Of a stretch of DNA of 64,000 nucleotides, positions 44,994 through 56,433 are shown one piece after another. How positions within the stretch are numbered: position 1 is the stretch's first letter; the number at the start of each line of letters is the position of its first letter. Both the position numbers and the translations under genes were made by a program. The stretch comes from Rhodospirillaceae bacterium (GTDB taxonomy: Bacteria > Pseudomonadota > Alphaproteobacteria > CACIAM-22H2), in assembly GCA_022843945.1 (NCBI GenBank), contig JALHMR010000006.1, positions 1-64,000 of the forward strand, given 5' to 3'. The notes under the pieces are model-generated. The model saw only the letters and a program-made list of their open reading frames with translations, did not search any database and was not told the DNA's origin.

Positions 44994-45038
44994 GATATAC
45001 CCGCCCAGGGACCAACATGCAAGATAATGCATGTTGGT
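44994..45038 (-). promoter_or_regulatory. boxC promoter overlapped by a TGCA-N6-TGCA operator
   Basis: On the minus strand a -35 TTGCAT (45022-45017) and a -10 TATATC (44999-44994) are spaced exactly 17 bp. Across the -35 lies a perfect 11-bp dyad, ACCAACATGCA (45011-45021) and TGCATGTTGGT (45028-45038), whose inner edges form TGCA-N6-TGCA. BoxR and its anaerobic relative BzdR are reported to bind TGCA repeats. Occupation here would block RNA polymerase, giving repression relieved by benzoyl-CoA. Confidence 0.75.
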
Positions 45039-45044
45039 CGGAAC

Positions 45045-45980
45045 TCAGCCGGCAGGATCTCCCAGGAGGGGCCGTGCCGCCGCCAGCAGGGCGGCGAAGC
45101 TGTCATCCGCGTCCTTGCCCGAGGTATCGACGACGGCCTCGGCCCGGCCGTAGAGCTCGCGGCGGTTCTCCAGGATGCGCTTGAGGTCGGCCATGGCCTC
45201 GCGGCTGGCCTTCATTGGCCGCAGATCGCCCTGGGCCATCACCCGGCCCATGTGATCGGCCGGGCTGGCCGCGATCCAGATCGTGTGACAGGCGCGCAGC
45301 AGGAGCTCGTAGGTGGCCGGCTCCGACACCAGACTGCCGCCGGTGGCGATCACCGCCCGCTCGTGCTCGGCGATGACGCGCTCCACCGCGCGCCGCTCGT
45401 AGCGGCGGTAGGCCGCTTGTCCGTAGAGCGAGAAGATCTCGCTGAGCGTGGTGCCTGATTCGGCGGCGACGAGGTCGGCGATTTCGACGAACGGCACGCC
45501 GAGCCGCTCGGCCAGACGCCGGCCGAGCGTGGTTTTCCCTGCGCCGCGCAGGCCTATCAGCGCGATGCGCCCGGCGCGCGAGGGATGCGCCGTCGTGCCC
45601 ATGGTCTGCGCCAGCGCGCGATACGCCGGCGCGAGCTCGGCCGCCGGCAGGGCATCCAGGATCTGGCGGGCGAGGGTGTACTCGACCGGACGCTCAGGGC
45701 CCTCCTGCAGGAGATCGCCGAGCGGCATCCCCATGGCGGCGGCGACGCGGCGCAGCAGCAGAATCGAGATGTTGCCGTGCCCGGTTTCGAGCTGGGCGAG
45801 GTAGCGCTCGGAGACGCCTGAGTCGCGCGCCAGGATCTTGCGTGTCATGCCGCGCCGGGCGCGGAACTGGCGCACACGCTCGCCGAGGCCGGTCAGGTAG
45901 GCCTCATCGGTGAGGGGGCCTCCGGGACGAAGCCTGGTCTCGCGGGCCGCGCTGCGGCCGGGGCTGCGGGCTGAGCTCAT
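45045..45980 (-). CDS. boxR: BoxR: XRE-type repressor fused to a shikimate-kinase-like domain
   Basis: This regulator of benzoate catabolism senses benzoyl-CoA through a domain derived from shikimate kinase. From the ATG at 45980 it has 311 residues. The XRE helix-turn-helix is at about 35-90 (RGMTRKILARDSGVSERYLAQLETG), and the kinase-like domain from about 130 has the P-loop GLRGAGKTTLG and the shikimate-kinase segments FVEIADLVAAESG and FSLYGQAAYRRYE. It lies between boxC (74 bp downstream, same strand) and the divergent benzoate-CoA ligase, with TGCA-type sites on both sides. Confidence 0.95.
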   Translation of the reverse strand: MSSARSPGRSAARETRLRPGGPLTDEAYLTGLGERVRQFRARRGMTRKILARDSGVSERYLAQLETGHGNISILLLRRVAAAMGMPLGDLLQEGPERPVEYTLARQILDALPAAELAPAYRALAQTMGTTAHPSRAGRIALIGLRGAGKTTLGRRLAERLGVPFVEIADLVAAESGTTLSEIFSLYGQAAYRRYERRAVERVIAEHERAVIATGGSLVSEPATYELLLRACHTIWIAASPADHMGRVMAQGDLRPMKASREAMADLKRILENRRELYGRAEAVVDTSGKDADDSFAALLAAARPLLGDPAG

Positions 45981-46015
45981 GGGTCTTTGCCTACATAGCA
46001 CGAAGCCGGCCGCGA

Positions 46016-46098
46016 TGCATTATCGCGCATCGCACCCCTGGCATAAGTGCAGAATATTGCCGATTAGCGCTTGACCTCAGGCCGGCGAAGCGCAGAAT
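46016..46098 (+). promoter_or_regulatory. Benzoate-CoA ligase promoter with two TGCA-type half-matching sites
   Basis: TGCA-N6-CGCA at 46016-46029 and TGCA-N6-TGCC at 46048-46061 resemble the perfect TGCA-N6-TGCA site upstream of boxC, each with one changed base. Just downstream, -35 TTGACC (46071-46076) and -10 CAGAAT (46093-46098) are 16 bp apart and would start a short leader before the ribosome-binding site GGGGAGG. The arrangement suggests BoxR control of the ligase and of boxR itself. Confidence 0.6.
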
Positions 46099-46142
46099 GG
46101 CCGCCAATCGCCCGAGAGAGGCGCCGTCCAGGGGAGGAATGG

Positions 46143-47846
<1,704 letters not shown>

Positions 47847-47874
47847 ATGACCTTTGCGTCAAGGAGGAGGAACA

Positions 47875-49086
47875 ATGAGCCCAACCACTCGTAGCCTGAT
47901 GTCACGGCCGGTCTCGCGCCGTGCCGTGCTCGGCGGTGCCGCGGCAGCGGCCGCCGCCAGCACGCTGAATGCGCCGTTCGTGCTTGCCCAGCCGGCCCGG
48001 CTGAAGGTCGGCCTGATGCTGCCCTATAGCGGCACGTTCGCGGCGCTGGGCAACAACATCACCGACGCCATGACCCTGGCGATCAACGAGAAGGGCGGCA
48101 AGCTCGGCGGGCGCGAGGTGCAGTACGTGCGCGTCGACGACGAGAGCGAGCCGTCCAAGGGCGCCCAGAACACCAACAAGCTGGTGGTCGGCGAGAAGGT
48201 CGACATCCTGGTCGGCACCGTGCATTCGGGCGTCGCCATGGCCATGGTCCAGGTGGTGCGCGAGGAAGGCACGACGCTGCTCATCCCCAATGCCGGGGCG
48301 GGTGCCGCCACCGGCGCGCTGTGCGCCGCCAACATCTTCCGCACCTCGTTCTCGAACTGGCAGCCCTCCTTCCCGATGGCCAAGGTCATGTATGACCTCG
48401 GCCACCGCAACGTCGTCACCATGACTTGGAAATACGCGGCCGGCGACGAGGCGATCGGCGGCTTCAAGGACGGCTTCACGGCGCTGGGCGGCAAGATCGT
48501 CAAGGACATCGCCGTGCCGTTCCCGGACGTCGAGTTCCAGGCGCATCTGACCGAGATCGCCAGCCTCAAGCCCGATGCAGTGTTCGTGTTCTTCGCCGGC
48601 GGCGGCGCGGTCAAGTTCGTCAAGGATTACGACGCGGCCGGCCTGCGCAAGACCATCCCGCTCTACGGCTCGGGCTTCCTCACCGACGGCGTGCTCAAGG
48701 CGCAGGGGCCGGCGGCGGAAGGGCTGCTGACCACGCTGCACTATGTCGAGGACCTGCCCAATCCGGTGAACCGGAAGTTCAGCGCCGATTTCAAGAAGGC
48801 GACGACCCGCGACGTCGACGTCTACGCCGTCCAGGGCTACGACACCGGCCAGCTGCTGGTGCAGGCGCTCGACGCGGTGAAGGGCGACGTGCGCGCCAAG
48901 AGCGCCCTGCACGCGGCGATGCGCAACGCCAAGATCATCAGCCCGCGTGGCGAGTGGACGTTCTCCAAGGCGCAGAACCCGGTGCAGGACATCTACCTGC
49001 GCAAGGTCGTGAACGGCGAGAACAAGTACCAGTCGGTGGCGCACAAGGGGCTCGCCGATCCGGCGACCGGCTGCAAGCTGGCCTGA
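47875..49086 (+). CDS. Liv-type ABC transporter substrate-binding protein (box cluster)
   Basis: This 403-residue periplasmic protein has a twin-arginine signal (SRPVSRRAVLGGAAAAAAA) and the type I Leu/Ile/Val-binding fold (LKVGLMLPYSGTFAALGNNI, then LAINEKGGKLGGREVQYV). The start is fixed by AAGGAGGAGG. Homologues in box and other aromatic clusters bind benzoate or related acids. It is 28 bp after the ligase gene and is followed by a terminator-like hairpin before livH, so it may be made in excess over the permeases, as is usual for binding proteins. Confidence 0.93.
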   Translation: MSPTTRSLMSRPVSRRAVLGGAAAAAAASTLNAPFVLAQPARLKVGLMLPYSGTFAALGNNITDAMTLAINEKGGKLGGREVQYVRVDDESEPSKGAQNTNKLVVGEKVDILVGTVHSGVAMAMVQVVREEGTTLLIPNAGAGAATGALCAANIFRTSFSNWQPSFPMAKVMYDLGHRNVVTMTWKYAAGDEAIGGFKDGFTALGGKIVKDIAVPFPDVEFQAHLTEIASLKPDAVFVFFAGGGAVKFVKDYDAAGLRKTIPLYGSGFLTDGVLKAQGPAAEGLLTTLHYVEDLPNPVNRKFSADFKKATTRDVDVYAVQGYDTGQLLVQALDAVKGDVRAKSALHAAMRNAKIISPRGEWTFSKAQNPVQDIYLRKVVNGENKYQSVAHKGLADPATGCKLA

Positions 49087-49110
49087 CCCCGCGCCCTTGG
49101 CGATAATCCG

Positions 49111-49150
49111 GCCCGGCCCTTCGATCCCGAGGGGCCGGGCTTCCTTTTCC
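49111..49150 (+). terminator. Attenuator-like hairpin between binding protein and livH
   Basis: GCCCGGCCC (49111-49119) pairs with GGGCCGGGC (49132-49140), followed by TTCCTTTTCC. Positioned inside the operon it would lower livHMG expression relative to the binding protein. Confidence 0.75.
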
Positions 49151-49167
49151 GGCACCGCGATCGCTCC

Positions 49168-50034
49168 ATGGACCCGTTGTTCGTCTCGCTCCAGATCCTC
49201 AACGGGATCCAGTACGGCCTGCTGCTGTTCCTGATCGCCAGCGGCCTGACGCTGGTCTTCGGCATCCTCCAGGTCATCAACCTGGCGCACGGCTCGTTCT
49301 ACATGATCGGCGCCTACCTGGCCTTCTGGCTGACTTCGCGCACCGGCAGCCTCGGCACGGCCATCCTTGTCGGCCTGCCGCTCGCCCTGCTTCTCGGCCT
49401 GGCGGTCGAGCGGCTGATGATCCGCCTGCTCTATGCGCGCGATCACCTGACCCAGGTCCTGCTGACCTACGGGCTGATCCTGGTGTTCAACGAGGCCCAG
49501 CGCCTGCTCTTCGGCAACGACGTGCACGGCGTACCGGTGCCCGAGATCTTCAACGCTTCGATCCGCCTCACCGACACGCTGTCTTATCCGGTCTACCGGC
49601 TGGTGGTCTCGGCCGTCTGCCTGGCCCTGGTCTTCGCCATGTACCTGGTGATCCAGAAGACGCGGCTCGGCATGCACATCCGCGCCGGCGCCGTCGACCG
49701 CGAAACCGTGCAGCTCCTGGGCATCAACATCAAGGCGCTCAGCATGTTCGTCTTTGCCGCGGGTGCGGGCCTCGCCGCCCTGGCCGGGATGATCGCGGCG
49801 CCGCTCTCGTCGGTCTATCCCGGGATCGGCGAGCACATCCTGATCATCTGCTTCGTGGTCGTGGTCATCGGCGGCATCGGCTCGATCAAGGGCGCCTTCA
49901 TCGCCGCCATCCTGGTCGGCCTGGCCGACACCTTCGGCAAGGTCCTGATCCCGGAATTCGCCAGTGTCGCGGTCTACGCGGTGATGGCGCTGATCCTGCT
50001 GTGGCGGCCGCAGGGCCTGTTCGGACGGGCCTGA
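49168..50034 (+). CDS. livH: Liv-type ABC permease LivH (first cassette)
   Basis: This 288-residue inner-membrane permease has eight or so spans. It starts LFVSLQILNGIQYGLLLF and has the conserved FGILQVINLAHGSFYMIGAY and the C-terminal VYAVMALILLWRPQGLFG of LivH proteins. It pairs with LivM and binds the ATPases through cytoplasmic loops. Its stop overlaps the livM start (TGATG), so the two are translationally coupled. Confidence 0.94.
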   Translation: MDPLFVSLQILNGIQYGLLLFLIASGLTLVFGILQVINLAHGSFYMIGAYLAFWLTSRTGSLGTAILVGLPLALLLGLAVERLMIRLLYARDHLTQVLLTYGLILVFNEAQRLLFGNDVHGVPVPEIFNASIRLTDTLSYPVYRLVVSAVCLALVFAMYLVIQKTRLGMHIRAGAVDRETVQLLGINIKALSMFVFAAGAGLAALAGMIAAPLSSVYPGIGEHILIICFVVVVIGGIGSIKGAFIAAILVGLADTFGKVLIPEFASVAVYAVMALILLWRPQGLFGRA

Positions 50035-51005
50035 TGGACCGCAATCCGCGCCTGCTCACCATCCTTGCCGTGGTCGCCGTGCTGGCGCTGGCGCTCGTGC
50101 CTCTGTTCGCCGAGCGCTACACCATCCAGCTCTTCACCAAGATCATGACCATGGCAATCTTCGCCATGAGTCTCGGCCTGCTGGTCAGCGGCGTCGGGCT
50201 GGTCAGCCTCGGCCACGCCGCCTTCTTCGGCCTTGGCGCCTACGTGCTGGCGCTGACCTCGCCGGCCAATGAAGGCGCCAGCCTGTGGTGGGCGCTGCCC
50301 CTCGTCGTGCTGGTCACGGCGGCGGTCGCCGCCGCCATCGGCGCGCTCGTCGTACGCACCTCGGGCATCTACTTCATCATGCTGACCCTGGCCTTCGGAC
50401 AGATGCTCTTCTACCTGTTCCACGACGCCAAGTTCGCCGGCGGCTCGGACGGGCGCTATCTCAACTTCCGCCCGACGGTGGAACTGCTGGGCAGCGAGCT
50501 GCTGTCGCTCAACGATCGCCCGACCCTGTTCTACGTCGCCCTCGTCTTCATGGTGGCGACCTACGGGATCATCAGCATGATCCTCAACGCGCCGTTCGGG
50601 CGGGCGATCGTCGGCATCCGGGTCAACGAGCCGCGCATGAAGGCGCTCGGCTACAACACCTATGCCTACAAGCTCGCGGCCTTCGTCATTGCCGGGGGCT
50701 TGTGCGCCGTCGCCGGGTTTCTCTACGCCACACAATACCGGGCGGTGAACCCGGCCTTGTTCAGCTGGCGGGAATCGGGGCTGGTGCTGATGATGGTGAT
50801 CCTCGGCGGCCTGCGCTCGCGCCTCGGCCCGGCCATCGGCGCTTTCGGCCTGGTGCTGTTCGAGGAGACCGTGCAGGCGCTGACCGACCATTGGCTCCTG
50901 GCTACCGGCGTCTTTGTCATCGTCGTCGTCCTGCTGCTGCCCGATGGGCTCGCCAGCCTGTTCCAGCGCAAACAGCCCACCGCCGCGGAGGCAGACGATG
51001 GCTGA
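50034..51005 (+). CDS. livM: Liv-type ABC permease LivM (first cassette)
   Basis: From the ATG at 50034 the protein has 323 residues and about nine to ten spans. LivM hallmarks are MSLGLLVSGVGLVSLGHAAF near the N-terminus, GIYFIMLTLAFGQMLFYLFH, and VGIRVNEPRMKALGYNTYAY, the loop that contacts the ATPase. It overlaps livG by 8 bp. Together with LivH it forms the channel for the probable aromatic-acid substrate. Confidence 0.94.
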   Translation: MDRNPRLLTILAVVAVLALALVPLFAERYTIQLFTKIMTMAIFAMSLGLLVSGVGLVSLGHAAFFGLGAYVLALTSPANEGASLWWALPLVVLVTAAVAAAIGALVVRTSGIYFIMLTLAFGQMLFYLFHDAKFAGGSDGRYLNFRPTVELLGSELLSLNDRPTLFYVALVFMVATYGIISMILNAPFGRAIVGIRVNEPRMKALGYNTYAYKLAAFVIAGGLCAVAGFLYATQYRAVNPALFSWRESGLVLMMVILGGLRSRLGPAIGAFGLVLFEETVQALTDHWLLATGVFVIVVVLLLPDGLASLFQRKQPTAAEADDG

Positions 51006-51750
51006 AGCGGTCCTGGTCACGGAGTCATTGTCGAAGCGCTTCGGCGGTCTCGTGGCCGTCAATGACGTCAGCCTCACGGTGCAGACCGGCGACGTGCACT
51101 GCGTCATCGGCCCCAACGGCGCCGGCAAGACGACGCTGCTCAACCTGCTGTCGGGCGCCCTGCCGCCGACCGCTGGCCAGATCCGCTTCGGCGGCCAGGA
51201 GGTCACCAGCCTGCCCGCGCATCGCCGCGCCCGGCTCGGCATCGGACGCAGCTTCCAGCGCACCAATATCTTTCCCGAGTTCACGGTCTATGAGAACTGC
51301 CGCCTCGGCGCGCAGGCCAAGCTGCGCAGCTCGATGCATTTCGTGCGCCCGGCCGAGCGCGATGTCGGCGTGCGCGAGCGTGCCGAGCGGGCGATGGAGC
51401 TGGTCGGCCTGACCGGCCGGCGCCAGGCGCTGGCCTCGGCGCTCAGCCACGGCGAGCAGCGCCAGCTGGAGATCGGCGTCATGCTGGCGACCGAGCCCTC
51501 CCTGCTCCTGCTCGACGAACCGATGGCCGGCATGAGCGCCGACGAGACGACGCGCATGGTGGCCCTCATCCGCCGCCTCAAGGCCGGGCACACGCTGGTG
51601 CTGATCGAGCACGACATGGACGCCGTCTTCGCCGTGGCCGACATCATCACCGTGATGGTCAACGGCGCCGTGCTGGCCAGCGGCAAGCCGGACGAGATCC
51701 GCCGCAGCCAGGCGGTGCAGGACGCCTATCTCGGCAGCGACGACGCGTAG
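50998..51750 (+). CDS. livG: Liv-type ABC ATPase LivG (first cassette)
   Basis: The 250-residue ABC ATPase has Walker A GPNGAGKT at about 38-45, signature LSHGEQRQLEI (a common LivG variant of LSGGQ), Walker B LLLLDEP and the switch His in LIEHDM. The extended Q-loop region with RTNIFPEFTVYENC marks it as LivG rather than LivF. No livF follows; the next gene is a hydrolase. The ATPase must form a homodimer or pair with a LivF encoded elsewhere, possibly the one at 59006. Confidence 0.94.
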   Translation: MAEAVLVTESLSKRFGGLVAVNDVSLTVQTGDVHCVIGPNGAGKTTLLNLLSGALPPTAGQIRFGGQEVTSLPAHRRARLGIGRSFQRTNIFPEFTVYENCRLGAQAKLRSSMHFVRPAERDVGVRERAERAMELVGLTGRRQALASALSHGEQRQLEIGVMLATEPSLLLLDEPMAGMSADETTRMVALIRRLKAGHTLVLIEHDMDAVFAVADIITVMVNGAVLASGKPDEIRRSQAVQDAYLGSDDA

Positions 51751-51767
51751 ACGGAGCTTGGTTGCCC

Positions 51768-52538
51768 ATGATCAGCGGTGAGTATGTCGAGATCGGCGAT
51801 GCGCGGCTCGAATACAAGCGCATCCCTGCCACGCGGCAGGGCCTGCCACCGATCGTTCTGCTTCACGAAGGCCTGGGCAGCATCGCCATGTGGCGCGATT
51901 TTCCCGAGCGCGTCGCGGCAACGACCGGCACTGAAACGGTCGTCTACAGCCGCCGCGGCTACGGCCGCTCGACGCCGCTCAAGGCCAAGCGCGAAGTCGA
52001 CTACATGCATGTCGAGGCCCGCGAGGTGCTGCCCAAGGTCCTGGAGCGGCTCGGTATCCAGCGCCCGGTTCTCCTCGGCCACAGCGACGGCGGCTCGATC
52101 GCCCTGATCCACGCGGCCAGCGGCCACGCGACGGCCGGGCTGGTGGTCATGGCGCCGCACATCTTCGTCGAGGACCTGACCGTCGCCTCGATCGAAGCCG
52201 CCCGGGAGACCTACCGATCGACCGATCTCGGCCAGAAGCTCGGCCGCTATCACGACGACCCGGACCACACTTTCTGGGGCTGGAACGATATCTGGCTCGA
52301 CCCGGCTTTCCGGGCCTGGAACATCGAGGCGCTGGTTCCCCGGATCACGGTCCCCATTCTTGCCGTACAGGGCGAGGACGATGAATACGGGACCCGGGCG
52401 CAGGTCGACGGCATCAAGCGCCTGGCGAAAGCTCCTTGCGAGGTGGTTCTCCTTCCCGCCTGCCGGCACTCCCCCCATCGCGACCAGCCCGAGGCGACCC
52501 TGGGACTGGTTGACCGGTTCGTCGCCGCGCGGGCCTGA
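51768..52538 (+). CDS. Alpha/beta hydrolase of the box cluster
   Basis: The 256-residue protein (ATG at 51768; a TTG at 51762 is an alternative) is a complete alpha/beta hydrolase. The oxyanion strand is PIVLLHEGLGSIAMW, YSRRGYGRS follows, the nucleophile Ser is in GHSDGGS, the acid is in QGEDDEYG, and the catalytic His is in CRHSPHRDQP. HEGLGSIAMWRDFP is typical of hydrolases found in aromatic-acid clusters. It could act as a thioesterase that releases CoA from stalled benzoyl-CoA or as an esterase that frees benzoate. Co-location is the only evidence. It lies 17 bp after livG. Confidence 0.88.
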   Translation: MISGEYVEIGDARLEYKRIPATRQGLPPIVLLHEGLGSIAMWRDFPERVAATTGTETVVYSRRGYGRSTPLKAKREVDYMHVEAREVLPKVLERLGIQRPVLLGHSDGGSIALIHAASGHATAGLVVMAPHIFVEDLTVASIEAARETYRSTDLGQKLGRYHDDPDHTFWGWNDIWLDPAFRAWNIEALVPRITVPILAVQGEDDEYGTRAQVDGIKRLAKAPCEVVLLPACRHSPHRDQPEATLGLVDRFVAARA

Positions 52539-52742
52539 ATACGCGTCAACCCACGGTCGGATCATAAGAATTTTCCTGGTTCCGTGGCTTGACCGAACCC
52601 GGGGTTCGGGCTACGCAGAGATGGTCCACCCGGACAAAAGTATCGGCACCTTAACGACGCCGCGGCCGGGATGGATGGGGCTGAGCGGATCTTAGGGAGA
52701 CACCGTTGGTCATTGCCACCAAGGCATTAGAAGGCGTCGGCC

Positions 52743-54740
52743 ATGGCTGACGCATCGGCAACGGTTGGCTCGACAGCGGCCGCGCACGGCCTGCCGGATA
52801 CGTTCCCCAAGCTTCTCGAGCGTAACGCGCGCGAGTTCGGCGATCGTCCCTCGATCCGCGAGAAGGACTACGGCATCTGGCAGACTTGGACCTGGAAGCA
52901 GGTCCACCAGGAAGTGCGCCAGCTCGCCGCCGGCCTGGCCTCGTTCGGCGTCAAGCGCGGCGACAAGATCGCCATCGTCGGCGACAACCGCCCGCATCTC
53001 TACTGGGCGATGTGCGCCGCCCAGATGCTCGGCGCCGTCCCGGTCCCGGTCTACCAGGACTCGGTGGCGGAGGAGATGGGCTTCGTCATCGACCACGCCG
53101 AGGCCGACCTCGCCATCGCCGAGGACCAGGAGCAGGTCGACAAGCTGCTGGTCATCCGCGAGAAGCACAACCGGCCGGGCCGCATCGTCTACAAGGACTC
53201 CCGCGGCATGCGGGATTACAACCAGTCGGGCATCGTCTCCCTGGCCGACATCGCCACGCGCGGCGCCGAATTCATGAAGCAGCATCCCGGCTTCCTCGAC
53301 GCCGAGATCGCCAAGGGCAAGGGCTCGGACGTCTCGGTGATGCTCTACACCTCGGGCACGACGGGCCAGCCCAAGGGCGTGATGCTGAGCTACGACAACG
53401 TCATCGTCTCCGGCCATAACGGCATCAAGTTCGACGGCCTGACGCGCGACGACGAGGTCCTTGCCTACCTGCCGATGGCCTGGGTCGGCGACCACATCTA
53501 CTCCTACGGCGAATCCTTCATCGCCGGCTTCTGCCTGTCCTGCCCGGAGAGCGGCGCCACCGTGCTCACCGACCTGCGCGAGATCGGCCCGACCTTCTTC
53601 TTCGCGCCGCCGCGCATCTTCGAGAACCTGCTCACCACCGTCTCCATCCGCATGGAGGATGCGGGCTGGGTGAAGCGCTCGATGTACAAGTATTTCATGG
53701 AGCTGGCGCGCCGCACCGGCATCGCCATCCTCGACAAGCGCCCGGTCTCCGCCACCGACCGCTTCCTCTACTGGCTGGGCGGCTACCTGGTCTATGGCCC
53801 CCTCAAGAACGCGCTGGGTTTCAGCCGCATCCGGCTGGGCTACACCGCGGGCGAGGCGATCGGCCCGGACATCTTCGATTTCTACCGCTCGCTGGGGCTC
53901 AACCTGAAGCAGCTCTACGGCATGACAGAGACCAGCGTGTTCATCTGCATGCAGCCGGACGGCCAGGTGAAGGCCGACACGGTCGGCGTGCCCGCCCCCC
54001 AGGTCGAGATCAAGATCGCCGAATCGGGCGAGGTGCTGGTCAAGAGCCCGGGCGTCTTCCTCACCTACTACAAGAACGACGCCGCGACGGCGGAGACCAA
54101 GACACCGGATGGCTGGGTCCACACGGGCGATGCCGGCTTCTTCGACAAGGACGGCCATCTCAAGATCATCGACCGCGCCAAGGATGTCGGCCGCCTGCGA
54201 GACGGCACGCTGTTCGCGCCGAAATACATCGAGAACAAGCTGAAGTTCTTCCCCTATATCCGGGAAGCGGTCGCCTTCGGCGACGGGCGTGACTACGTCG
54301 CCTGCTTCATCAATATCGACCTGGAGGCGACAGGCAACTGGGCCGAGCGCCGCGCCGTCTCCTACGGCAGTTACCAGGAGCTGGCCGCCAAGCCGGAGGT
54401 CTACGACCTGTTGCAGGAATGCGTCGAGAAAGTGAACCGCGACCTCGCGGCCGATCCCAACGTCGCCGGTTCCCAGATCAAGCGTTTCCTGATCCTGCAT
54501 AAGGAGCTCGACGCCGACGACGGCGAGCTGACCCGCACGCGCAAGGTGCGCCGCCGCTTCATCGGCGACCGCTACGCGCCGCTGATCGAGGGCCTCTACT
54601 CCGACCGCGACCGGACCTTCATCAAGACCACGGTCACCTTCGAAGACGGCCGTACCGGCACGATCGAGGCCGATCTCGCCATCCGCGAGGCCAAGCGCCA
54701 GCCGGCCACCGCCACGACAACACACAAGACGGCGGCATGA
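52743..54740 (+). CDS. Long AMP-forming acyl-CoA synthetase (FadD/FAA1 type)
   Basis: The 665-residue adenylate-forming enzyme belongs to the long-chain acyl-CoA synthetase group. The ATP motif is [16 protein letters not shown], and [26 protein letters not shown] and [18 protein letters not shown] follow. The C-terminal domain is longer than in short-chain ligases, with the ribose-binding Asp and the variant [11 protein letters not shown] in place of the usual DR-K-E hinge. Genes of this type commonly head Liv cassettes in Alpha- and Betaproteobacteria. The substrate is unknown, with a fatty or aromatic acid likely. It overlaps livG by 4 bp. Confidence 0.92.
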   Translation: MADASATVGSTAAAHGLPDTFPKLLERNAREFGDRPSIREKDYGIWQTWTWKQVHQEVRQLAAGLASFGVKRGDKIAIVGDNRPHLYWAMCAAQMLGAVPVPVYQDSVAEEMGFVIDHAEADLAIAEDQEQVDKLLVIREKHNRPGRIVYKDSRGMRDYNQSGIVSLADIATRGAEFMKQHPGFLDAEIAKGKGSDVSVMLYTSGTTGQPKGVMLSYDNVIVSGHNGIKFDGLTRDDEVLAYLPMAWVGDHIYSYGESFIAGFCLSCPESGATVLTDLREIGPTFFFAPPRIFENLLTTVSIRMEDAGWVKRSMYKYFMELARRTGIAILDKRPVSATDRFLYWLGGYLVYGPLKNALGFSRIRLGYTAGEAIGPDIFDFYRSLGLNLKQLYGMTETSVFICMQPDGQVKADTVGVPAPQVEIKIAESGEVLVKSPGVFLTYYKNDAATAETKTPDGWVHTGDAGFFDKDGHLKIIDRAKDVGRLRDGTLFAPKYIENKLKFFPYIREAVAFGDGRDYVACFINIDLEATGNWAERRAVSYGSYQELAAKPEVYDLLQECVEKVNRDLAADPNVAGSQIKRFLILHKELDADDGELTRTRKVRRRFIGDRYAPLIEGLYSDRDRTFIKTTVTFEDGRTGTIEADLAIREAKRQPATATTTHKTAA

Positions 54741-55528
54741 CCTCATCAGGCCGCGTCATCGGCGACACGTTGCTGAAGATCGAGAACATCACGCTCTCGT
54801 TCGGCGGTGTGCGCGCCCTGTCGGACGTGTCCTTCGACGTGCGCAAGGGTGAGATCCGCGCCATCATCGGCCCGAACGGCGCCGGCAAGTCGTCGATGCT
54901 CAACTGCATCAATGGCTTCTACCACCCGCAGAAAGGCCAGATCACCTACAAGGGGACCGTGCGCCAGCAGATGCGGCCGCACGAGGCGGCGGCCCAGGGC
55001 ATCGCCCGCACCTTCCAGAACATCGCCCTGTTCAAGGGCATGTCGACCCTCGACAACATCATGAGCGGCCGGCTGCTCAAGATGAAGCGCGGCTTCTTCT
55101 GGCAGGCGCTCTACTGGGGGCCGGCGGAGCGCGAGGAGCTCGAGCACCGCGAGGCGGTGGAGAAGATCATCGATTTCCTCGAGATCCAGGCGATCCGCAA
55201 GATGCCGGTCGGCAAGCTGCCCTACGGCCTGCAGAAGCGTGTCGAGCTCGGCCGGGCGCTCGCCGCCGAGCCGGACCTGCTGCTGCTCGACGAGCCGATG
55301 GCCGGCATGAATGTCGAGGAGAAGGAAGACATGTGCCGCTTCATCCTCGACGTCAACGACCAGTTCGGCACGACCATCGCCCTCATCGAGCATGACATGG
55401 GCGTGGTCATGGATCTTTCCGACCGCGTCGTCGTGCTCGAATACGGCCAGAAGATCGCCGACGGCACGCCCGATGAGGTGCGGTCCAACCAAAAGGTCAT
55501 CGACGCCTATCTCGGGGTCCCGCACTGA
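54737..55528 (+). CDS. livG: Liv-type ABC ATPase LivG (second cassette)
   Basis: The 263-residue ATPase has Walker [10 protein letters not shown], Walker [12 protein letters not shown] and switch His in LIEHDM, with the long Q-loop insert [20 protein letters not shown] typical of LivG. Its signature is weak: [17 protein letters not shown] replaces LSGGQ with LPYGLQ, the form usual in this subgroup. It starts inside the ligase gene (ATGA) and its stop overlaps livH by one base. Confidence 0.94.
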   Translation: MTSSGRVIGDTLLKIENITLSFGGVRALSDVSFDVRKGEIRAIIGPNGAGKSSMLNCINGFYHPQKGQITYKGTVRQQMRPHEAAAQGIARTFQNIALFKGMSTLDNIMSGRLLKMKRGFFWQALYWGPAEREELEHREAVEKIIDFLEIQAIRKMPVGKLPYGLQKRVELGRALAAEPDLLLLDEPMAGMNVEEKEDMCRFILDVNDQFGTTIALIEHDMGVVMDLSDRVVVLEYGQKIADGTPDEVRSNQKVIDAYLGVPH

Positions 55529-56424
55529 TGGCGTTCTTCTTCGAAGTCGTCCTGGGCGGCCTGCTCGCCGGCGTTCTCTACTCCCTGGTGGCGCTGGGCT
55601 TCGTGCTGATCTTCAAGGCCTCGGGCGTGTTCAACTTCGCGCAGGGTGCGATGGTGCTGTTCGCTGCCCTGACGCTGGTCCGCTTGATGGGCTGGGTGCC
55701 ATTCTGGATCGCCTTTCCCATCACCTGCGTGGTGATGATCGCGCTCGCCTTCATCATCGAGCGCGTCGTCCTGCGCCCGCTGGTCAACCAGGAAGGCATC
55801 ATCCTGTTCATGGCGACGCTCGGCATCGCCTTCTTCCTCGAGGGCTTCGGCCAGACGGTGTGGGGCAGCGACATCTACACACTCGACCTCGGCATCCCCA
55901 AGGATCCGATGTTCATCCTCGAATCGGTCTTCGACGGCGGCCTGCTGGTCGACAAGCTCGATGTTTTCGCCGCAGCCGTTGCCGGCGCCCTGGTCGTGGG
56001 CCTCGCCCTCTTCTTCCAGAAGACCAAGGTCGGGCTGGCGTTACGCGCGGTCGCCGACGATCACCAGGCGGCCCAGTCGATCGGCGTGCCGCTCAACTAC
56101 ATCTGGCTGGTGGTCTGGTCGGCCGCCGGCATCGTCGCCCTGGTCGCCGGCATGGTCTGGGGCGCCAAGCTCGGCGTGCAGTTCTCCATCGCGCTCGTCG
56201 CCCTCAAGGCGCTGCCGGTGCTGATCCTCGGCGGTTTCACCTCGGTTCCGGGCGCCATCATCGGCGGCCTGATCATCGGCATGGGCGAGAAGATCTCCGA
56301 GGTCTATCTCGGTCCGATCATCGGCGGCGGCATCGAGAACTGGTTCGCCTACATGCTGGCGCTCATCTTCCTGCTGTTCCGGCCGCAGGGCCTGTTCGGC
56401 GACAAGATCATCGAGCGCGTGTAA
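55528..56424 (+). CDS. livH: Liv-type ABC permease LivH (second cassette)
   Basis: This 298-residue permease has eight or more spans: FFEVVLGGLLAGVLYSLVAL at the start, FKASGVFNFAQGAMVLFAAL (the LivH NxAxG variant), and LIFLLFRPQGLFGDKIIERV at the end. It follows livG with a one-base overlap and lies 9 bp before livM. It is clearly diverged from the first-cassette LivH, so the two importers probably have different substrates. Confidence 0.94.
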   Translation: MAFFFEVVLGGLLAGVLYSLVALGFVLIFKASGVFNFAQGAMVLFAALTLVRLMGWVPFWIAFPITCVVMIALAFIIERVVLRPLVNQEGIILFMATLGIAFFLEGFGQTVWGSDIYTLDLGIPKDPMFILESVFDGGLLVDKLDVFAAAVAGALVVGLALFFQKTKVGLALRAVADDHQAAQSIGVPLNYIWLVVWSAAGIVALVAGMVWGAKLGVQFSIALVALKALPVLILGGFTSVPGAIIGGLIIGMGEKISEVYLGPIIGGGIENWFAYMLALIFLLFRPQGLFGDKIIERV

Positions 56425-56433
56425 GAGGGCCGC

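Noticed and set aside
46071-46142. Earlier TTG start for benzoate-CoA ligase
   Set aside because: It coincides with the -35 element TTGACC and has no SD. The TTG at 46143 has GGGGAGG at proper spacing.
52593-52609. Perfect small palindrome CCGAACC-CGG-GGTTCGG before the FadD-type gene
   Set aside because: No T-tract and a short stem. It could be a regulator site, but nothing supports it beyond symmetry.
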